Of a DNA stretch of 64,000 bases, positions 18,416 through 27,699 are shown one piece after another. The notes beneath the pieces are model-generated. The model saw only the letters and a list, made by a program, of their open reading frames with translations, was not told the origin of the DNA and made no database searches. Both the position numbers and the translations under genes were made by a program. This stretch comes from Portibacter marinus (GTDB lineage: Bacteria > Bacteroidota > Bacteroidia > Chitinophagales > Saprospiraceae), in contig NZ_JAJNKB010000001.1 in assembly GCF_021533195.1 (NCBI RefSeq), forward strand, positions 124,001 through 188,000. Direction: 5' to 3'. Position 1 is the first letter of the stretch. Every line of letters starts with the position of its first letter.

Positions 18416-19285
18416 TTAAGCACCTAAATAGTGTTTCAATAATTTACTTCTCGAAGCACTACGCAATTTATTGATTGCTTTGTCTTTTATCTGTCTTACA
18501 CGCTCTCTGGTAAGTCCAAATTTCTCTCCGATGTCCTCTAACGACATGGGATGCTCTACACCTATACCGAAATACAATTTGATAACATCACATTGTCTGT
18601 CGGTCAACGTGCTCAATGATCTTTCGATCTCTCTTCTCAAAGACTCACCATATTCTAGTTTTGAATCCGTGAGTGGCGTCTTAGAATTCTCCAAAACGTC
18701 AAGTAATGAATTATCTTCTCCTTCCACAAAAGGTGCATCCATCGAGACATGTCTCGCAGCCACTCCTAGCGTAGTTTCTACTTCTTCAGTAGGGATGTCC
18801 AAGAGTTCTGCTAACTCTTCAGACGATGGTTCTCTTTCAAATTCTTGCTCCAACTCGGAGAACGCTCTATTAATTTTATTCAAGGACCCTACCTTATTTA
18901 AGGGTAACCTTACTATTCGAGACTGTTCTGCTAAAGCCTGGAGGATAGACTGACGGATCCACCATACAGCATATGAAATAAATTTAAATCCTCTTGTTTC
19001 ATCAAATCGCTGTGCGGCTTTGATCAGACCTAAATTTCCTTCGTTAATCAAATCACTCAGTGACAAGCCCTGATTCTGATATTGCTTGGCTACTGAAACG
19101 ACAAATCTCAAGTTAGCTTTGGTTAACTTCTCCAATGCTTCCTGATTGCCTTCTTTGATCTGTTTTGCTAATTCTACCTCTTCTTCCGGAGTAAGCAAAT
19201 CCACTTTTCCGATTTCCTGAAGGTATTTTTCGAGAGACTGGCTCTCTCTGTTAGTAATGGACTTAGTGATCTTAAGTTGCCTCAT
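18416..19285 (-). CDS. rpoD: Primary RNA polymerase sigma factor (RpoD/SigA type)
   Basis: Housekeeping sigma-70 factor of 289 residues, the short Bacteroidota form without region 1.1. Region 1.2 starts near residue 16 ([20 protein letters not shown]). Region 2 includes [26 protein letters not shown], with [20 protein letters not shown] for -10 recognition. Region 3 covers about 135-200, and region 4 ends with [21 protein letters not shown], the -35-binding helix-turn-helix. This factor recognises TAnnTTTG/TTTG promoters in this phylum, which fits the many such elements in the window. It is monocistronic with a strong terminator and its own -7 element at 19363-19370. Confidence 0.96.
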   Translation of the reverse strand: MRQLKITKSITNRESQSLEKYLQEIGKVDLLTPEEEVELAKQIKEGNQEALEKLTKANLRFVVSVAKQYQNQGLSLSDLINEGNLGLIKAAQRFDETRGFKFISYAVWWIRQSILQALAEQSRIVRLPLNKVGSLNKINRAFSELEQEFEREPSSEELAELLDIPTEEVETTLGVAARHVSMDAPFVEGEDNSLLDVLENSKTPLTDSKLEYGESLRREIERSLSTLTDRQCDVIKLYFGIGVEHPMSLEDIGEKFGLTRERVRQIKDKAINKLRSASRSKLLKHYLGA

Positions 19286-19362
19286 TAATCTACTTTTGGT
19301 ATTATTAGCTAATTAGAAAATATTGTACCAACTTGTAATTGATACCTTTACGTAAAAGGTTG

Positions 19363-19370
19363 CAAAATTA
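19363..19370 (-). promoter_or_regulatory. -7 promoter element of the sigma factor gene
   Basis: Minus-strand TAATTTTG, an exact TAnnTTTG match, 78 bases before the start codon. The leader would be about 70 bases and contains a short inverted repeat (ACCTTTTACGTAAAAGGT). Confidence 0.55.
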
Positions 19371-19562
19371 GATTATAATTATGCGATTCCCAAATATCGA
19401 ATGTGAATGTTTCATAACATTAGACAGATTATTAATTGACACACCACAAAAAAAGTTCAAAATATTTGATAAAATGGATTATTTATTTTTAATTGCGCCC
19501 GTCGGACAAGATAATTCGGCGTTTTTCAAATAAAGAATACCACTATAGATAAAAGATTGTGA

Positions 19563-19940
19563 ATGAGTAGAGTGCAAATAAATATGGAGTTTATATTTAG
19601 AGCTTCTCCCGCTATATTATATAGCTTCCTAACAAGTCCTTCTACATTGATTCGCTGGTTTTGTGATGAAGTGGACATTCAGGATGATGTATATACCTTT
19701 TCATGGGATGGAGCTGAAGAAGTAGCTGAACTTATCGATGACATCGAAGAGGAGCGTCTGAAATTTCAATGGGAAGATGCTGATGATGATGAATATCTGG
19801 AATTCAAGATGTACAAATCCGATGTAACGAATGAAACCGTCCTGGAAATAATCGACTGGTGCGATGACGATGAAGTAGATGAACAAAAAGATCTTTGGGA
19901 AACTCAAATCAATAAGCTCCGGATTGAGTGTGGTGGTTAA
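19563..19940 (+). CDS. START-like domain protein (SRPBCC fold)
   Basis: Small cytoplasmic protein of 125 residues with a START/Bet v1-like fold, found throughout Bacteroidota and of unknown function. The features seen are the N-terminal strand INMEFIFRASPAILYSFLTSP, the W-F-C-D motif near residue 32, and an unusually acidic second half (DDIEEERLKFQWEDADDDEYLEFK). Related AHSA1-type proteins bind hydrophobic ligands or Hsp90, but no such role is shown here. The methyltransferase gene starts 4 bases downstream, so the two probably form an operon. Confidence 0.85.
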   Translation: MSRVQINMEFIFRASPAILYSFLTSPSTLIRWFCDEVDIQDDVYTFSWDGAEEVAELIDDIEEERLKFQWEDADDDEYLEFKMYKSDVTNETVLEIIDWCDDDEVDEQKDLWETQINKLRIECGG

Positions 19941-19943
19941 CCT

Positions 19944-20750
19944 ATGTACGAATTCCATAAAGATAAAAAGAGGTATTTTGAAATGCAGAAAAATACTTCT
20001 GCAGAATACATCATCCCCTTTGTAAGTCAACACATTGACCTGACAACCCCTAAACATATTTTAGAAATAGGGTGTGCAGAAGCAGGAGTGCTTAAAGCGT
20101 TTACAAAACGGGGGCACTATTGTACCGGAATCGAGCTGCATCAAGCAAGGGTAGAAACCGCTAAAACATTCTTTCAGGAAGAACTGAAGGATGGGCATAT
20201 CAAATTTTTTGTCAATGACATCATGCAAATAGACGTCATGAATGACATCGGTCATCAGTTCGATTTGATTATTTTAAAAGATGTCATTGAGCATATCCCA
20301 AATCAAGCGGCATTCATTGAGCGTTTACCCGCTTACCTAAAGCCGCAGGGAATGGTGTTTTTCGGATTTCCTCCTTGGTACATGCCTTTCGGAGGGCATC
20401 AGCAAATATGCTCTAATAAAATTTTATCTCTATTACCTTACTATCACCTCCTCCCAAAACCAATTTATAAATCCATTCTAAAGGCTGCAGGTGAGAAAGA
20501 AGGCACCGTAAAAGAGCTCATGGAAATCAAGGATACTGGAATATCCATAGAAAGATTCAAGCGGATTGTTCGAAGTAACAAATTCAACATTATGGATCAA
20601 AAACAGTTTTTGATCAATCCCATATACAAGTACAAGTTCAATCTAAAACCAAGAAATCAATTGCCGATCATTAAGGACATTCCTTTTTTCAGAAATTTTG
20701 TCAGCACATGTGTATACTTCCTCATTAAGCGTTCTAACTCAACTTCTTAA
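19944..20750 (+). CDS. Class I SAM-dependent methyltransferase
   Basis: Rossmann-fold methyltransferase of 268 residues. Motif I is seen as ILEIGCAEAGVLKAF (about 38-52), motif II as TGIELHQARVETA, and motif IV as DLIILKDVIEHIPN (about 107-120). These are typical of the UbiG/Methyltransf_11/23 group. The C-terminal third (about 170-268) has a basic, aromatic-rich extension that probably sets the substrate, which cannot be deduced. The gene follows the START-like gene closely, and its end overlaps that of the convergent enoyl-CoA hydratase gene by 17 bases. Confidence 0.88.
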   Translation: MYEFHKDKKRYFEMQKNTSAEYIIPFVSQHIDLTTPKHILEIGCAEAGVLKAFTKRGHYCTGIELHQARVETAKTFFQEELKDGHIKFFVNDIMQIDVMNDIGHQFDLIILKDVIEHIPNQAAFIERLPAYLKPQGMVFFGFPPWYMPFGGHQQICSNKILSLLPYYHLLPKPIYKSILKAAGEKEGTVKELMEIKDTGISIERFKRIVRSNKFNIMDQKQFLINPIYKYKFNLKPRNQLPIIKDIPFFRNFVSTCVYFLIKRSNSTS

Positions 20751-21504
20751 AATCTGGCTTTCTTTTCTCAATAAAGGCTGCTACTCCTTCTCTTGCCTGA
20801 TCAGAAACCATCAATTTCGCAAAACTACTGATCTCAGATTCGAAACCCTGGTCGGTTACAGAAAGATTGATGTTCTTAATGGCATGACTGATGGCCAGGG
20901 GGCCTCGCTTAGCAATGGTCTGAAGTAACTCTTCTGCTTTGGCCACAAGTGCTTCACTGCCCACCACCTCGTTGACAAGGCCCAAGCGATAAGCTTCTCG
21001 GGCATCCATCATATTAGCCGTAAGTATAAACTCCATAGCTTTGGCTTTTCCAATTAAATGAGCCAAACGCTGTGTTCCACCATATCCGGGGATCAAACCC
21101 AGCTTGACTTCTGGCATACCAAACATGGCATTCTCAGTCGCAATCCTCATGTGACAGGACATGGCCAACTCCAGACCACCTCCTAAAGCATAGCCATTGA
21201 TTGCCGCAATAACTGGCTTTGGAAAATTTTCAATGTCAGTGAAAATCTCATGTCCTTCTCTAGAAAGTTGGATGGCATCCTCTTGAGAAAGTTCTGGAAA
21301 TCCTTTTATATCTGCTCCTGCTGCAAATGCTTTATCTCCTGCACCTGTAATGATTATGCCATGAATAGTTGCATCATCTTTAGTGGCTTGACAAGCTTCG
21401 CCAATCGCTCTAATCAATGGAGCATTTAAAGCGTTCATAGCCTTAGGTCGATTAATGGTGATGACTCTTAGACCCTTTTCATCTTTTACGGTTAAATCAT
21501 TCAT
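20734..21504 (-). CDS. Enoyl-CoA hydratase (crotonase family)
   Basis: Cytoplasmic enzyme that hydrates trans-2-enoyl-CoA in fatty-acid beta-oxidation or a related route. The 256 residues match the family length. The oxyanion-hole region AAGADIKGF (about 61-69) and the ALGGGLELAMSCHMRIA stretch (about 106-122) are typical. The two catalytic glutamates are present as Glu112 and Glu132 (the latter in MPEVKLGLIPGYGGTQ), which supports a true hydratase rather than another crotonase. Its start overlaps the YfhO-like gene stop by 4 bases (ATGA), so the two are co-translated. Confidence 0.93.
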   Translation of the reverse strand: MNDLTVKDEKGLRVITINRPKAMNALNAPLIRAIGEACQATKDDATIHGIIITGAGDKAFAAGADIKGFPELSQEDAIQLSREGHEIFTDIENFPKPVIAAINGYALGGGLELAMSCHMRIATENAMFGMPEVKLGLIPGYGGTQRLAHLIGKAKAMEFILTANMMDAREAYRLGLVNEVVGSEALVAKAEELLQTIAKRGPLAISHAIKNINLSVTDQGFESEISSFAKLMVSDQAREGVAAFIEKRKPDFKKLS

Positions 21505-23921
21505 GCTTCAGTGTTTCTCCCTGTGAACAATCTAAAAATCATAAAACCCAGAAAACCAAGTAAAAACATAGAGGAAATTAAGGAGATCATCTCACCGGTT
21601 TTATAGGTCTGTGGATCAAATTCAAAGACTATGGTATGACTACCTGGTGGCACTTTCATCGCCCTCAACGCATAATTCACTCTAATGTGATCCACTGGTT
21701 CTCCATCCAAATATGCTTGCCATCCTTTATCGGGACCATACCACATCTCTGAAAATACGGCTAATTTATCACCGGTACCTGTTGTAGTATAAGTTAATTT
21801 GTTAGGTTGATATTCTGTCAATTGAATCCTGGCATTGTCCGATCTGGTCACTTTCCAATCGCTAAAATAGCCCTGAAATTCCTGATGAACCAAAGCCGTC
21901 TTAGCAGGATCCACACCATTTAGCCCATTGATCTCTTCCAGGTTAGTCTTCACGATGATGATATCTTCTACAAACCAGGCATTTCCTAAAGCACTCATGT
22001 TCGGTTGGACCTGTGGCTTACCATTCTCGTCATTGGTAATAAAATACTTGGTATTCAACATGTTAAATACATTGATATTCCCTTTACTGATATGATAATT
22101 GTATAGATCCTCGATGCGTTGCAATTTAGCTGGACTGTATCCACCGATGGTTTTATGAAAATAAGAGGCAAAGGAAGAACTCCAAGGATCTTTGGTCATA
22201 TCATGTACTCTAAAATGCGGATCGGTGTCTTTTAATAGATATTGGTCCACGTCTCTAGGTTGGTACTGATTTTCGATGGCCCTTGGCTCCACAAAATCAT
22301 TAGAATTCACATATCTTTTTCCTATGCCAAACAAATCTATAATAGTAAGCAATGTCAATCCGGCAAAGACATATGGCATTCTTAGTTTGTTTTTGATATA
22401 TGCCCAGATGAGTGATGCGGCTAATAAAATAAAAGCGAGAGACCTTATAGAATCTCTTCTTAACAAGGCTTTTCTGTCTTTAATTAAAGCATTGACATCA
22501 TATCCCATCTGACCATACCTGGCATCGTTGTTACCCGCAAAATCAAAAAGTGCAGGACCAATAAGAGCCATTATCAAGCAAATCCCGCCCAAAATTCCAG
22601 TTGAAATGTACAATTGCTTTAATGTCTTATACCTATCGATGTCTGACTTCGATAGTTGATGTAGTCCTAATATACCCAGAAATGGAATCAAGATTGCGGT
22701 GACACTCAGTACAGAGTTTGGTGTTCTGAACTTATTAAACAGAGGGACATAATCAAAAAACAGTCTATTGAACCACTCCAGGTTTTTACCCATTGAAAAC
22801 ATAAAGGTCAGTACCACACCCGTAAGTAGCCACCATTTTACCGGACCTTTAACTATAAACAAACCAAATATGAATAGAAAGAACATGACAGCTCCGAAAT
22901 ATATTGGACCGGAAGTACTTGGAAGTCCTCCCCAATAAAGTGGTGCACGTTCTATATTGGCTCTTCCTCTGAGTGACTTTGCGATGGCTGATGAGGGTGC
23001 AACAGGCTCTGCGCTACCTCCACCAACGAATCCCGGTATGAAGGATGAGAACAGGTCCAGCGTATTATTACTCCAATTCATGGCATAATTAAATTCTAAA
23101 CCATCTGTCTCACTACTCGAATTTACTTGCTCGCTTTTGTTTTCTATGATAGGTTTGCCCCTCATGGTATCCTCAGCATATTCTGCTGTTGTCATTAATT
23201 TGGAGGCAGAGGTGCCCAAGGCTATTAGCAAACAAAACAAAAGTATGCCGCTTGCTATTCCAAAATTCTTCAGGTCCTTATTTTTAATATGCCTGTACAG
23301 TTCGAAGAGAACATATACAACCATCAATATACCCAGGTAGTAAGTCATCTGGTAGTGATTTGCGTGCAGATTGACAGCCATTCCTATCATAAAGGCAAGC
23401 GCTCCTACCATAAATTTATGGCGATATGCTAAGATGGTACCTCCCACAATCATAACACTCGGAATAAGTGCTCTGATTTTACTGGCATGACCAGCTTCAA
23501 ATAAAACCAGGTTGTTTGTTGTAAAACTAAACGCAATGGCACCTAAAATACTCAACCATGGATTGACTCCAAGTAGCAGCATCGTCACATAGAAGAAAAA
23601 CATCGCTCCTATAAAGTAGCCAATCGGCCTGCTAAAAAACAATTGGGAAGTTCTTTCAATATACTTTACCAAATTACTTTTCTGCTTTGCTGACATCTGA
23701 AAAGTAGGCATTCCACCAAACATGGAATTGGTCCACAAGGTCTGTTCACCTGTTTCTTTTTCGAAATCCACCGCTTCTTTAGACATTCCAATAAAAGAGG
23801 TGATGTCACCCATTGGCAATCTCTTTCCTTGCAGCTGCGGATTAAAATAAATAGATGCCAATAGTATAAAAACGACCAAGGCAATCAAGTGCGGAATGAT
23901 CTTCTTCCAACTAATTTTCAT
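21501..23921 (-). CDS. YfhO-family large membrane protein
   Basis: Integral membrane protein of 806 residues with about 12-14 hydrophobic segments, resembling the YfhO family and the GT-C glycosyltransferase fold. The N-terminal helix and the first loop (LPMGDITSFIGMSKEAV), with acidic residues in the position used for catalysis by GT-C enzymes, fit this. A soluble domain (about 540-770, including YQPNKLTYTTTGTGDKLAVFSEMWYGPDKGW) precedes the last membrane helix and is characteristic of YfhO proteins. Gram-positive YfhO glycosylates lipoteichoic acid; in Bacteroidota the acceptor is unknown. It is followed by the enoyl-CoA hydratase gene with an ATGA overlap. A TAACTTTG promoter element lies at 23949-23956. 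Confidence 0.88.
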   Translation of the reverse strand: MKISWKKIIPHLIALVVFILLASIYFNPQLQGKRLPMGDITSFIGMSKEAVDFEKETGEQTLWTNSMFGGMPTFQMSAKQKSNLVKYIERTSQLFFSRPIGYFIGAMFFFYVTMLLLGVNPWLSILGAIAFSFTTNNLVLFEAGHASKIRALIPSVMIVGGTILAYRHKFMVGALAFMIGMAVNLHANHYQMTYYLGILMVVYVLFELYRHIKNKDLKNFGIASGILLFCLLIALGTSASKLMTTAEYAEDTMRGKPIIENKSEQVNSSSETDGLEFNYAMNWSNNTLDLFSSFIPGFVGGGSAEPVAPSSAIAKSLRGRANIERAPLYWGGLPSTSGPIYFGAVMFFLFIFGLFIVKGPVKWWLLTGVVLTFMFSMGKNLEWFNRLFFDYVPLFNKFRTPNSVLSVTAILIPFLGILGLHQLSKSDIDRYKTLKQLYISTGILGGICLIMALIGPALFDFAGNNDARYGQMGYDVNALIKDRKALLRRDSIRSLAFILLAASLIWAYIKNKLRMPYVFAGLTLLTIIDLFGIGKRYVNSNDFVEPRAIENQYQPRDVDQYLLKDTDPHFRVHDMTKDPWSSSFASYFHKTIGGYSPAKLQRIEDLYNYHISKGNINVFNMLNTKYFITNDENGKPQVQPNMSALGNAWFVEDIIIVKTNLEEINGLNGVDPAKTALVHQEFQGYFSDWKVTRSDNARIQLTEYQPNKLTYTTTGTGDKLAVFSEMWYGPDKGWQAYLDGEPVDHIRVNYALRAMKVPPGSHTIVFEFDPQTYKTGEMISLISSMFLLGFLGFMIFRLFTGRNTEA

Positions 23922-23948
23922 AAAGCTTTAAACTGATTAATTTGCCAG

Positions 23949-23956
23949 CAAAGTTA
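23949..23956 (-). promoter_or_regulatory. -7 promoter element of the YfhO/enoyl-CoA hydratase operon
   Basis: Minus-strand TAACTTTG followed by CTGGC, an exact TAnnTTTG match, 28 bases before the start codon. Confidence 0.6.
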
Positions 23957-23988
23957 ATTTTTTTAATCTAACCAAAAGCTCACTGCAT

Positions 23989-24020
23989 AAAAATCAGAAC
24001 CCTGTTCGCAACTTTCTGAT
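23989..24020 (-). terminator. Terminator of the S8 protease gene
   Basis: Inverted repeat ATCAGAA (24014-24020) / TTCTGAT (23993-23999) on the minus strand, followed by TTTTATG. The upstream arm touches the stop codon of the protease gene. Confidence 0.6.
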
Positions 24021-25507
24021 CAATTGCCACTAACAGCCACAGAAGCATCCACTCTACCCCATCCATATTGAGATGAACGAGATGGATAATATTGCGAAGC
24101 ATTTTTCAATTTTGACATTACCTGACTTCTGGACATCGATGTGTTGGTACTCCATACCAATGCAGCGATTCCTGACATCATAGAAGTAGCACAAGAAGAG
24201 CCCCCTGTATATTTGGGCTGGTTGGTATTACTGGAGGAAAGAGTAATGGGTGTACTTCCACCATTGCTCTTTTCCATTGTCACAACGAAGTCCACTTGAG
24301 AACCTGAATGACAATTGCCACACTTTTGTAGTGATGATCCATCCTTAACACCCGTCACAGCAACTGTTTGGCTCATTGTCGCTGGAAAGACCACACCTAC
24401 CCAGGTTGTGATTGAAAAAGAGGTACCCGCTGCCGCAAATATTAATTTGCCTTTGTTGTAGGCATAATAAATACCATCGGCTACAGTTCCGCTGTAGAAA
24501 ATATCACCAATCGACATATTGATGATATCAATATTAGAGCGACCACCAGCCAAAACCAATCCATCTCTAACGCCGTTTTTTTCATTAGAGCTATTAACCA
24601 ATACATCTTCAGTCCCCCTAATGGTCAGCAAATCAGATTTGTAAGCAACTCCTACAGAATTTCCGTCCGTACCTCTGGGTGCAACAGCCATCCCGGCCAT
24701 TGCCGTACCGTGTCCACATGGATCATTAGCTGAATCTTTTTTCTTCCACCACCAGCTTCCACTGTATTTTGTACTGACTTTACTGACAGAACGACTACCC
24801 GAATTGCCTTGTGTAAATGCAGAACCAATATTATCCTGACTGAATGATCCACCTGTATCCAATATGCAGATACCTATGTTATCTCCCTGAGCGCTATTCC
24901 AGGCAGAAGGAATGTTCGCATGAGAAAAGTTCCAGGGCATTTTGGTATTTGGTGATATGGTACTATAATCACTGGTAGGAATACTGAAATTCGGAGCACC
25001 ATCACATCCTGATGAAGAGCGGTCATTAATTAATTCCATATTGTAGCCTAAAGGTTCTACATATCTGACATCTTGACGGGCATTTAATTCCCGGATCAGT
25101 GCTAAACTGGTCACCCGAAATTGCAGCTGTGGCAAAACGGCATGTTTTTCTATGTCTATATCTCCTTCGTATCTTTTGATCAGCGATATCAAATCATCAG
25201 CTTTTGCAACCCATTGATCATCATCCACATCAATTTCATGAATCTCTTGTTCTACCTGAACTCCCTCAATGGTGTAACCTACTGAGATTATGGAATCGGA
25301 TTGCAATGCAGCACTCCATATCATTTCGTTCGACATATTTGACCAATATAAGATTTGGTTATTTCTCATTTGCTGGTCAATTTCAGCATTGATTTTAGAC
25401 TTTTCAAATGGATCAGTTAATTTAATTTGGTCAACTTGAATCAATCCTGACTCTTTCGAGCAACCGAATAAAATAAGGATCGACATTAGTAGGATTAGCT
25501 TTTTCAT
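24020..25507 (-). CDS. S8 (subtilisin-like) serine protease lipoprotein
   Basis: Secreted subtilase of 495 residues with a lipobox at Cys16 (LILFGC), so it is probably membrane-anchored. The propeptide-like region covers about 20-165 and the catalytic domain about 195-490. The triad is Asp217 (ICILDTGG), His266 (DPCGHGTAMAG) and Ser442 (SSCATSMMSGIAA). Two deviations are visible: the usual GTSMAxP around Ser is ATSMMSG, and the stretch that normally carries the oxyanion Asn (AAGN) reads AAAGT. No T9SS tail is present. Several Cys residues (CDGAPN, CGNCHSG) may form disulfides. It has its own terminator. Confidence 0.88.
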   Translation of the reverse strand: MKKLILLMSILILFGCSKESGLIQVDQIKLTDPFEKSKINAEIDQQMRNNQILYWSNMSNEMIWSAALQSDSIISVGYTIEGVQVEQEIHEIDVDDDQWVAKADDLISLIKRYEGDIDIEKHAVLPQLQFRVTSLALIRELNARQDVRYVEPLGYNMELINDRSSSGCDGAPNFSIPTSDYSTISPNTKMPWNFSHANIPSAWNSAQGDNIGICILDTGGSFSQDNIGSAFTQGNSGSRSVSKVSTKYSGSWWWKKKDSANDPCGHGTAMAGMAVAPRGTDGNSVGVAYKSDLLTIRGTEDVLVNSSNEKNGVRDGLVLAGGRSNIDIINMSIGDIFYSGTVADGIYYAYNKGKLIFAAAGTSFSITTWVGVVFPATMSQTVAVTGVKDGSSLQKCGNCHSGSQVDFVVTMEKSNGGSTPITLSSSNTNQPKYTGGSSCATSMMSGIAALVWSTNTSMSRSQVMSKLKNASQYYPSRSSQYGWGRVDASVAVSGN

Positions 25508-25683
25508 TAGTTAGTAGTTTGTTCTTCTGCCTAGACAGCAAAGTGAGTAATTAAATATTGTTATTTGACCTGGAGTCAAATTTTTATAGTGCTCAATATA
25601 AACTTTAGTCTAAAAATTATCCAATTTATTAACATGTATTTTATTTGCACTATTTTTAATCCAACTTACTAAACAAACCCACT

Positions 25684-26292
25684 TTGTTCGAAGACCTGAT
25701 TAGCATATATGACAATTTTACCAAAAACGAAAGAACTCAATCGCTTAGCAGATTGGCCTATGAAAACCAATTGCAGTTTATTAAGCGTGAACCTTTTGGT
25801 GAACAGCAGACCAGATTAAAAGAATTTAAATTATTCGATAAAAAGGGAGTAAAGAGGCTGTTGGGTATTATTGACTTTAAGTCCCAGGAGAGATCTGACC
25901 TTCACATTCGCTTTTATGATTTTATCATAACCAAAGACCTAGAAACCAAGGTGACATCAGTAGTAGAAATTCATCATTCGACTGTCAACGCCGGATACTT
26001 TATGATCAAACCTCTCAAAGGACTCTCAAAACTTTTCCGAAGATCAAGGAGGGGCGACTTGAATAGTATATTTGACAAAAACTTCAAGACCATTCCTCCC
26101 ATTTCCCTTTCCACTCAAGCTATGGAAACCTTACTGGAAAATCCGAAAATAACAGTAGAATGCAGAGAAGACCTTTTCATATTTTATATGAGAAATCAGC
26201 AAATAAAAATTAGTGAGGTTTTAAACATTATTGACTTTGCGGAAGAGCTGGTTCATTGGATTAATGTTGCTCCTTACAATGACATCGTCTAA
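25684..26292 (+). CDS. Uncharacterised 202-residue protein, TTG start
   Basis: I do not recognise a family. The start appears to be TTG at 25684 (MFEDLISIYDNF): there is no ATG in frame between an upstream stop at 25657 and this point. The protein is soluble, mixed alpha/beta and basic, without signal peptide or membrane helix. A central basic patch (LSKLFRRSRRGDLNSI near residue 118) and a terminal helix ending LVHWINVAPYNDIV are the main features. It lies 67 bases before the DUF4272 gene on the same strand and may be co-transcribed with it. The base composition is AT-rich like its neighbours. Confidence 0.6.
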   Translation: MFEDLISIYDNFTKNERTQSLSRLAYENQLQFIKREPFGEQQTRLKEFKLFDKKGVKRLLGIIDFKSQERSDLHIRFYDFIITKDLETKVTSVVEIHHSTVNAGYFMIKPLKGLSKLFRRSRRGDLNSIFDKNFKTIPPISLSTQAMETLLENPKITVECREDLFIFYMRNQQIKISEVLNIIDFAEELVHWINVAPYNDIV

Positions 26293-26359
26293 ACTAAACG
26301 TCATACATACATATTTGTAAATTTATCATATATTACGCCCGTTTATAATATGTAAACCA

Positions 26360-27586
26360 ATGACTAACTATATAGCTACACTCTATTCTCATAAAGCAAA
26401 TTTCGATCAAATCACGAATGAAGCCAAATCGGTCTTTCCTAAAGCTGAATGGCAGTATGAAAGAAAAAATGAATTTACGGAGGCTTCCATCACCATGAAA
26501 AGTGGTTTTCTTCAAGGAAAAAAGAGAATTAAGATCAGATATCGTGAACGGGATACCTTAGGGTTTGAACTTAAGGATGTCAATTGTCCAGTTACTTCTA
26601 ATCTTCAAGGGATGTATAATTTGGTTCAATCCATTCAGACCAAATATGAAGACATTAAAAATTTGCTTCTAAAAAAAATAGAGACCATCAATTCCGAATT
26701 CTCCATCATTATGGAAAGTAATGCGGAAAAGGAATTTAAAGCACTGGTTGATCATCTTGCATCTGCAACAGATGCCGTGGTTTTTGCCCAGCCAAGAACA
26801 GGGCTGATGAATAGCCTGAATCAGTCCTGGTTAGATCAGGACCTTAACCTCATCCTCGATACTGAAGGTAACAGTAATGTTTCTGAACTGAAAGTCGAAA
26901 TTTTAGCAAAATATTTTGATGGAAGTGAAACTGAAATACCTGAACAGGCGGACCGTAAGACGACGTCAGAAAAATATATTAAGAGTCTTGGCATCACAGT
27001 TAATCCTAAACTGCCTCCTATTCCCACTGAGGAAAACACAACATTTAGGAGCGCGAAAGAGATCAGTGAACGGATAGTGGCCTTGGCTTTGACCAATTTG
27101 GTAGCCTTTAATAATATCAAAGGTGAGCAAGCTTTGCAATTTGCCAATAAACACGAAATAATAAACTTACTGACTCCTCAGGAAATTGAATTTCTTAAAA
27201 ATCCTACCCAAGAGGCTAAAACATTTGAGACCTGGAAATGTGAAGGAATATGGACACTGTGCTGGGCTTTAGGCATTGTGGATGAATTAAACTTTCCTAA
27301 TAAGATGGCAGATTTGTCTAAGATTGACGGGGAACACTACCCTATCGGGTCTGAGCTGAAACCATCTGAATTTATGGAAAAGCATCGGACAGTTATTGAG
27401 TACTCGTCCATTGTAGACGCTAAAGATTTGTACTATAGATTCTATTGGGCCTGCTTAGATGCTAAAAAGAAAGGCAGAGAAGTAGAGAAAGTTCACCCGG
27501 GAGTCGTATATGAGCGTTTATACGCCTTAAATTGGTTAACCACTCACAAGAATCAAGACTGGGATCACATCTCTACAGATACATAA
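26360..27586 (+). CDS. DUF4272 domain protein
   Basis: Protein of 408 residues. The C-terminal half (about 225-405) matches DUF4272: RSAKEISERIVALALTNLVA, LTPQEIEFLKNPT, WKCEGIWTLCWALGIVDEL, then DLYYRFYWACLDAK and PGVVYERLYALNWL. The N-terminal 215 residues are a separate region, with a conserved-looking start (MTNYIATLYSHKANFDQI) and the stretch ALVDHLASATDAVVFAQPRTGLMN. DUF4272 has no known function and is often linked to bacterial accessory loci. There is no signal peptide. The next gene, a lipoprotein, starts 113 bases downstream. Confidence 0.85.
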   Translation: MTNYIATLYSHKANFDQITNEAKSVFPKAEWQYERKNEFTEASITMKSGFLQGKKRIKIRYRERDTLGFELKDVNCPVTSNLQGMYNLVQSIQTKYEDIKNLLLKKIETINSEFSIIMESNAEKEFKALVDHLASATDAVVFAQPRTGLMNSLNQSWLDQDLNLILDTEGNSNVSELKVEILAKYFDGSETEIPEQADRKTTSEKYIKSLGITVNPKLPPIPTEENTTFRSAKEISERIVALALTNLVAFNNIKGEQALQFANKHEIINLLTPQEIEFLKNPTQEAKTFETWKCEGIWTLCWALGIVDELNFPNKMADLSKIDGEHYPIGSELKPSEFMEKHRTVIEYSSIVDAKDLYYRFYWACLDAKKKGREVEKVHPGVVYERLYALNWLTTHKNQDWDHISTDT

Positions 27587-27699
27587 CCTTATTATTCCTA
27601 AAGTTTATCGATATCTGACATTCTGTAATTGTTGTCTATTTGTTTAAATTTTGGATTCCCAGATATTTCGTATATTTTATGAAAACAAACCCACTCAAT

